NCBI GenBank assembly: GCA_937934355.1
Contig: CALGZY010000215.1
Span: 1 to 19,445, forward strand
Length of the DNA: 19,445 nt
Reading direction: 5' to 3'
From: an uncultured Collinsella sp.
GTDB lineage: Bacteria > Actinomycetota > Coriobacteriia > Coriobacteriales > Coriobacteriaceae
How positions within the stretch are numbered: the stretch's first letter is position 1; the number at the start of each line of letters is the position of its first letter. Below, piece after piece: positions 15,375-19,445 of the stretch. Below the pieces are notes generated by a model, which did not search any database, was not told the DNA's origin, and saw only the letters and a list, made by a program, of their open reading frames with translations. The position numbers were made by a program, and so were the translations under genes.

Positions 15375-16730
15375 TTAGTAGGTGCGTTCGTTGAGCGTGC
15401 TCCAGAGCTTCTTGGACTCAGCCATGGTCCACGCGTTGATCTTGTCCTCATCAATGCCAACGAACTCGCGATCCTTGTACAGGACGCGGCCGTTGATGAT
15501 GGTGGTGCGGCAGTTTTTGCCCATCATGCCAAAGAGCATGTGGCCGTCGATGTTCTCCTCGCTCAGCGGCGTAAAGGGCTTGTAGTCCATGACGATGACG
15601 TCGGCGGCAGCGCCGGCCTCGAGCACACCGAGCTTGCGATCGAAGTACTTGCTGGCCATCTTGGCGTTGTTCTCGAACAGCATCGTCATTGCCTCGCACC
15701 AGCCCACGTTGGGCATAGCGGCGTTGTGACGCTGAATGATCAGGAAGACCTTGAGGCTCTCGAGCATATCGTGGGTGTAGGCATCGGTGCCCATGCACAC
15801 GGGGATGCCGCGGCGGAAGAACTCGAGCACGGGGGCGCAGCCTACGGCGTTGCCCATATTGGATTCTGGGTTGTTGACGAGCCAGGTGCCGGACTCCTTG
15901 ACGATATCCATCTCGGCAGGCGTCACGTGGATGCAGTGGCCGAGCATGGTGTCGGGACCCAGCAGGTTGTGCTGCAGCAGGCGCTCGACGGGGCTGATAC
16001 CACCGCGGTTGAGGCGGGAATCCCACACGTCGTTCATGCCCTCGCACACATGGATGTGGAAGCCGGTCAGGCCGTTGTTGGCCTCGGCCATCTTATCCAT
16101 GGTCTCGTCCGAAAGTGTAAAGGTGGCATGTCCGCCAAACATGGCAGCGATCATGTGGTTGTCGTTGTCGCGACGCTCCTTGGCGGCCCACTGGGCAAAT
16201 TCGGCGTTCTCGGCAATGGCCTGGTCGCATTTTTCCTGGCCGCGGCGATCGGAGACCTCGTAGCACAGGCACGAACGCATGCCCAGCTCCTGAGCTGCAT
16301 CCTTAATGGTAAAGAGGCTTCCCGGGATCTCGCAGAAGCTCGCGTGGTGGTCGAAGATCGTGGTGACACCATCGCGAATGGAGTCCAGAATCGTGGCATA
16401 GGCGCTTGCCTTGGTGCCGTCGAGTGTCAGATTGTCGTCGATCTTCCACCACTGCTGCTCAAGATTCTCCAGGAAGTTGGTGGGGTTGCAGCCCTTAATG
16501 GCAAGGCCGCGGGCCAGACCCGAGTAGATGTGGGTGTGGCAGTTGATGAGTCCGGGCATGATGAGGTTGCCCTGGGCATCGACGTACTCGGCATCCGGGT
16601 ACTTGGCCTTGAGCTCGCACTCGGGACCTACTTCGACGATCGTATCTCCGTCAATGGCGACCGCACCGTTTGGAATGAACGGGGCCTGAGCATTGCGGGT
16701 AAAGACGGAACCGTTAGCGACCAGAAGCAT
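15375..16730 (-). CDS. ssnA: SsnA-type amidohydrolase/deaminase
   Basis: The start is set at ATG 16730 (451 residues) because AAGGGAG lies just before it; an ATG at 16748 has no ribosome site. The metal-binding residues of the amidohydrolase superfamily are visible: HTH (H65, H67), GFHIHVCEG (about 223), GHCIHV (about 262) and GTDAYTHDM with its Asp (about 312). The TrzN/guanine-deaminase-like layout and length fit SsnA, which is always found near ygfK and xdhD. The substrate has not been settled from what I know; a purine-derived amine or ring is likely given the neighbours. It sits second in the operon, after the permease and before ygfK, with 148 bases to ygfK. Confidence 0.92.
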   Translation of the reverse strand: MLLVANGSVFTRNAQAPFIPNGAVAIDGDTIVEVGPECELKAKYPDAEYVDAQGNLIMPGLINCHTHIYSGLARGLAIKGCNPTNFLENLEQQWWKIDDNLTLDGTKASAYATILDSIRDGVTTIFDHHASFCEIPGSLFTIKDAAQELGMRSCLCYEVSDRRGQEKCDQAIAENAEFAQWAAKERRDNDNHMIAAMFGGHATFTLSDETMDKMAEANNGLTGFHIHVCEGMNDVWDSRLNRGGISPVERLLQHNLLGPDTMLGHCIHVTPAEMDIVKESGTWLVNNPESNMGNAVGCAPVLEFFRRGIPVCMGTDAYTHDMLESLKVFLIIQRHNAAMPNVGWCEAMTMLFENNAKMASKYFDRKLGVLEAGAAADVIVMDYKPFTPLSEENIDGHMLFGMMGKNCRTTIINGRVLYKDREFVGIDEDKINAWTMAESKKLWSTLNERTY

Positions 16731-16835
16731 AAATGCTCCCTTCAACATCAGGGGCGGGGTTTGACACCTCTGACATGGCGGAGTGCGAAGCGCCGGCCTA
16801 CACCGGAAACGGGCCCTCTCCCGTCAACGCTTCAC

Positions 16836-16854
16836 CAAAGGGACAAACCCTTTG
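16836..16854 (-). other. hairpin between permease and ssnA genes (distal)
   Basis: CAAAGGG (16836-16842) pairs with CCCTTTG (16848-16854) around a 5-base loop, with further pairing outside (CTTC with GAAG). No U-tract follows on the minus strand, so it is not a classical terminator. Confidence 0.5.
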
Positions 16855-16878
16855 AAGTGCGGCTTGGCACCGCATGAC

Positions 16879-16908
16879 GTCGGCGGACGAGGCGATGCGC
16901 CCGCCGAC
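16879..16908 (-). other. hairpin between permease and ssnA genes (proximal)
   Basis: GTCGGCGG (16879-16886) pairs with CCGCCGAC (16901-16908) around a 14-base loop, 18 bases after the permease stop. With the second hairpin it could protect the permease message or lower read-through into ssnA. Confidence 0.55.
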
Positions 16909-16925
16909 GAATAGCACCGAATTGG

Positions 16926-18320
16926 TTACTTCTTGCTCTCGGGCAAGACCAGATCCACGGCAGCGTCCTTGGCAGCATCGATGTGCTGAGCCACGACCGG
17001 CGTCTGCGGAAGGATCAGGTTAAGGACAATGGCCATGATGGCGGTGGGGGTTACGGCATTGGAGCCGATGACGGTGGGCACCCAGGTGGGCATACCCTCG
17101 CCGGCAAGGCAACCGCTGGCCATCCAGATACCCAGGCCAAAGACGACGGAGGTACCGACGATGGTGGTGGTGCGCTGCGTGAGGCCCTCGCGGGTGAACA
17201 TGCGCACGCCGTTCATGGTGATGGTGCCAAAGACGCCGACGGTCGCGCCGCCGATGACGGGCTGCGGGATAGCGGAAAGGACGGCAGAGAGCTGCGGGAA
17301 CAGGCCGGCGATGGCAAAGACGGCCGCGATGATCACAAAGACCCACTTGTTGACGACCTTGTTGGAGCAGATGATGCCCACGTTCTGGCCAAGGGCGCTG
17401 GTGGGAAGACCGCCCAGCAGGCCGCCGACCATAGAGGTGAGGCCCTGGGACACGATAGCGCCGGAGAGCTCGCGCTCGGTGGGCATACGGTCGATGGAGC
17501 CCAGGCAGGCGGCAGAGACGTCGCCGATAACCTGGATGGCAACCATGGGGAACACAACGGCAAGGGTAATGCAGACCTCGGGATCAAACTCGAGCGCATA
17601 GGGCATGAGCTTGGGAAGGGCGAAGACCTGGGCGGTGGCGACGCTGGAGAAGTCGATCATGCCAAAGGGGATGGAGACGATCATACCAACGATCATGCCA
17701 AAGAACACGGATCCCAGCTTGAGCGTGCCCTTGCCAAAGTTGGCGAGCGCAAAGACCACGGCGAAGGTGATAAGAGCAACGCACCAGGCCTGCGGGGTGC
17801 CCCACAGCGGCGTACCCATACCGCCGGCCATATACTTGACGGCCGTGGGATACAGCGAAACGCCGATGGAGAAGATGACCGTACCGGTCACGACGGGCGG
17901 GAACAGCCACTTGATCTTGCTGTAGGCCAGACCAAAGAGGACCGCGACGGCGCCGCCGACGATCTCGCCACCCAGCAGCGCACCAAAGCTAAAGCCCGAG
18001 GCACCCATGGCCTGCAGGGCCGGCAGGAACGCGAACGAAACGCCCATGACGATGGGCAGGCCGCCGCCGATGCGACGGAAGGGAGCGAAGGCCTGAAGGG
18101 CCGTGTCGATCGCCGAAAGAATGAGCGCGACCTGGATGATGTCGGTACTCTGCTGGCTATTAAAGCCGTAGACGCCGGCCATGATGACCGCCGGGGTAAT
18201 GATGCCGGCAAACGATGCCAGTACGTGCTGAAGGGCACACGGGATCATTTCCTTAACGGGAGGCATGCCTTCGCGAGTGAACAGGGCTTCAGTGCCGTTC
18301 GTAACCGTCTCCTGGGTCAT
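16926..18320 (-). CDS. NCS2-family purine/xanthine permease
   Basis: The 464-residue polytopic membrane protein has about 12-14 hydrophobic segments and family signatures: CALQHVLASFAGIITPA near the start, GGGLPIVMGVSFAFLPAL, and PTSALGQNVGII near residue 307, the NCS2 substrate-site signature. Closest in style are the xanthine/uric acid permeases (XanQ, PucK, UacT type) rather than UraA, but the specific purine cannot be read from sequence. The ATG at 18320 follows GAGGATTGG. It is the first gene of the leftward purine operon, 195 bases from ssnA, and is divergent from the PAS/HTH regulator. It should supply xanthine, hypoxanthine or urate to the enzymes encoded downstream, driven by proton symport as in the family. 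Confidence 0.92.
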   Translation of the reverse strand: MTQETVTNGTEALFTREGMPPVKEMIPCALQHVLASFAGIITPAVIMAGVYGFNSQQSTDIIQVALILSAIDTALQAFAPFRRIGGGLPIVMGVSFAFLPALQAMGASGFSFGALLGGEIVGGAVAVLFGLAYSKIKWLFPPVVTGTVIFSIGVSLYPTAVKYMAGGMGTPLWGTPQAWCVALITFAVVFALANFGKGTLKLGSVFFGMIVGMIVSIPFGMIDFSSVATAQVFALPKLMPYALEFDPEVCITLAVVFPMVAIQVIGDVSAACLGSIDRMPTERELSGAIVSQGLTSMVGGLLGGLPTSALGQNVGIICSNKVVNKWVFVIIAAVFAIAGLFPQLSAVLSAIPQPVIGGATVGVFGTITMNGVRMFTREGLTQRTTTIVGTSVVFGLGIWMASGCLAGEGMPTWVPTVIGSNAVTPTAIMAIVLNLILPQTPVVAQHIDAAKDAAVDLVLPESKK

Positions 18321-18407
18321 TTGACCACCAATCCTCGAAGTAGTTGTTTTCGCATCTGACGCTCTATTGTGACGCAGTGCGGGGTTGAGGTTGTGCCTTC
18401 ATTGCAT

Positions 18408-18436
18408 ATCGTATTAAAGATGATTCTCATTCTCAA
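18408..18436 (-). promoter_or_regulatory. candidate promoter of the purine operon
   Basis: Leftward TTGAGA (18436-18431), a 17-base spacer and TACGAT (18413-18408) form a fair sigma-70-type promoter about 90 bases before the permease ATG. The -35 box overlaps a GAGAAT-GAGAAT pair that weakly resembles a Fur-type site. Confidence 0.45.
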
Positions 18437-18463
18437 TAATAATTTTTTGTTATCAGACTATTC

Positions 18464-18593
18464 TTCAGCTGAAATTACGCATTTCCGCAGGTCAGGAAAG
18501 TGTCTGGTCAAAATAACATCTAACATTTCTTTTGGTCAACCGTTTACCGCTAAATTCCTACCGTTCGTCTGCATTACGCAATGTACCTGCGGA
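18464..18593. promoter_or_regulatory. divergent control region with repeated elements
   Basis: The 352-base gap between permease and regulator is AT-rich and holds several paired motifs: palindrome TTCAGCTGAA (18464-18473); ATTACGCA twice in direct orientation (18474-18481 and 18573-18580); TCCGCAGGT (18484-18492) with its exact complement ACCTGCGGA (18585-18593); and TGGTCA at 18505-18510 and 18533-18538. The spaced pairs suggest regulator binding, perhaps by the adjacent PAS/HTH protein. Confidence 0.45.
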
Positions 18594-18672
18594 TATACGA
18601 GATGATGGGCAGCGTGTTACCATGAGAAAAAATTGTTATGAACATTTCCGATTTCACCCAAAGGAGTTGCCC

Positions 18673-19329
18673 GTGAACGAGACCGTACGTCGCTTTTTGC
18701 CGATGGTCGATTTTCTGGAGCAGATACTCGGCAAAAACAGCGAAATCGTGCTGCACGATTTCTCGGATCCCGACCACGCCATCGTCGATATTCGCAACGG
18801 CATCGTGAGCGGCCGCAAGGTCGGCGGTCCCGCCACCGATCTGGCACTCAAGATCATGCACGACGCCAAGTATCGCGACCTGCCGTTTATTACGGGCTAC
18901 GAGGGGCGCGGTGCCGGCGGCAAGACGTTGGAGTCAGCGACGTACTTTATCCGCGAAAATGACGAGATCGTCGGTATGCTCTGCGTCAACACCGACCTCT
19001 CGACCGTGCGCTCCATCAACGCCATGGCGCAGCAGCTCATGGCATGCTTCGACGCGGTGCCGACGCGCACAGAGCCCGCGTCTATCGAGGTCGAAAGCCT
19101 TTCGGAGTCCACGCAGGAGCTCATCGACCGCAGTATTGCCGAGCTGCTGAGCGCGCGCGGGCTGGATGTAGCGTCGCTTGGTCAGAGCGACCGCGTGGAC
19201 GTCATTCGCCACCTCAACGGCAACGGGGTGTTCATGCTCAAGGGTGCCGTGGCCTGCGCCGCCACCGCGCTGGGCATCTCGGAGCCCAGCGTCTACCGCT
19301 ACCTGCAAAAAGTCCGAAAGGAAGGCTAA
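18673..19329 (+). CDS. YheO-like PAS/HTH transcriptional regulator
   Basis: I place the start at GTG 18673 (218 residues) because AAAGGAG lies six bases upstream. Longer readings from ATG 18622 or 18532 have no ribosome site. Residues 8-125 form the YheO-type PAS-like domain (ILGKNSEIVLHDFSDPDHAIVDI, then GGPATDLALKIM and GMLCVNTD). The C-terminal 70 residues are a helix-turn-helix of the HTH_22 type (ALGISEPSVYRYLQKVRK). Relatives include YheO and DauR, which sense small metabolites. Divergent placement from the purine permease suggests a purine-responsive controller of the operon. A terminator follows 69 bases after the stop. Activator or repressor action cannot be told. Confidence 0.9.
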   Translation: MNETVRRFLPMVDFLEQILGKNSEIVLHDFSDPDHAIVDIRNGIVSGRKVGGPATDLALKIMHDAKYRDLPFITGYEGRGAGGKTLESATYFIRENDEIVGMLCVNTDLSTVRSINAMAQQLMACFDAVPTRTEPASIEVESLSESTQELIDRSIAELLSARGLDVASLGQSDRVDVIRHLNGNGVFMLKGAVACAATALGISEPSVYRYLQKVRKEG

Positions 19330-19390
19330 CGAGCAAAATGAAGCGCGGCTCCACAAGCGATCCGTCACTTAACAAAAGACCCTGCAGCTC

Positions 19391-19445
19391 TGAACTGCCT
19401 CCCATTTCTTGGACATGAGAAATGGGAGGCTTTTTATGCGAGTCG
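19391..19445 (+). mobile_element. possible left end of an IS3-family insertion sequence, cut by window edge
   Basis: TGAACTGCCTCCCATTTCTT followed by GGACA resembles IS3/IS150-type terminal repeats, which begin TG and carry CTGCC-CC and TTGGACA. Directly after the hairpin, GGGAGG, six bases and ATG (19436) give a good translation start, as for an orfA, but only three codons remain. Similarity is from memory of the family. Confidence 0.4.
19398..19436 (+). terminator. Rho-independent terminator after the regulator gene
   Basis: CCTCCCATTTCT (19398-19409) and AGAAATGGGAGG (19418-19429) form a perfect 12-bp stem with an 8-base loop, followed by CTTTTTA. It ends regulator transcription and may also shield an insertion sequence from read-through. 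Confidence 0.8.

Noticed and set aside
12356..15394. Long plus-strand open frame of about 1000 codons opposite ygfK, and others opposite xdhD and ssnA
   Set aside because: They are antisense shadows caused by high third-position GC; the minus-strand frames carry all the motifs.
16770..16830. Another copy of the stem-loop repeat (CCGGAAACGGG)
   Set aside because: Only a few bases match, and the 16+16+16 layout is absent.
18420..18440. Fur box in the purine control region
   Set aside because: Only two GAGAAT hexamers match and no iron link exists in the operon's regulation, so it is kept only as a remark.

Overview
The window looks like a chromosomal piece of a high-GC, anaerobic gut actinobacterium. 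The strong coding bias to G/C, the anaerobic selenium/molybdenum purine genes and the gene style fit Coriobacteriia such as Collinsella. That assignment is inference; there is no rRNA or other taxonomic marker here.

The left half (1-8850) is accessory DNA. It holds, in order: a decayed, multiply frameshifted gene running off the left edge (minus strand); a HEPN-like/CBS fusion protein (minus); a 411-residue helical protein of unknown function (plus); a DEDDh 3'-5' exonuclease (minus); an AAA_14/DUF4143 ATPase (minus) preceded by 23-bp tandem repeats; a second ATPase of the ATPase_2/DUF234 type (minus) preceded by a perfect 25-bp inverted repeat; and a plus-strand gene with a Vsr/DUF559-like nuclease tail. 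Arrays of 48-nt stem-loop repeats spaced every 61-62 bp lie on both sides of that last gene. The region has the look of a defence or selfish-element island. At least three of its proteins carry PD-(D/E)XK-like motifs, and the non-coding DNA is unusually structured.

The right half (8850-19330) is a coherent purine catabolism locus read leftward: NCS2 purine permease, SsnA aminohydrolase, YgfK oxidoreductase, a four-cluster ferredoxin and a fused iron-sulfur/molybdopterin xanthine dehydrogenase of the selenium-dependent XdhD type, ending in a strong terminator. A YheO-like PAS/HTH regulator is divergently transcribed from the permease and probably controls the operon. The working model is that purines enter through the permease, SsnA deaminates or hydrolyses an intermediate, and XdhD hydroxylates purines and passes electrons through the ferredoxin to the flavin/NAD(P) centres of YgfK. 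The xanthine dehydrogenase carries no FAD domain of its own, which makes the neighbouring redox proteins its likely partners.

The right edge (19391-19445) has a stem-loop terminator that also resembles the terminal inverted repeat of an IS3-family insertion sequence, with a ribosome binding site and start codon beginning just before the window ends. The most unusual features are the 48-nt/62-bp repeat arrays around the nuclease-like gene, the 23-bp iteron-like array and the 25-bp operator-like palindrome.
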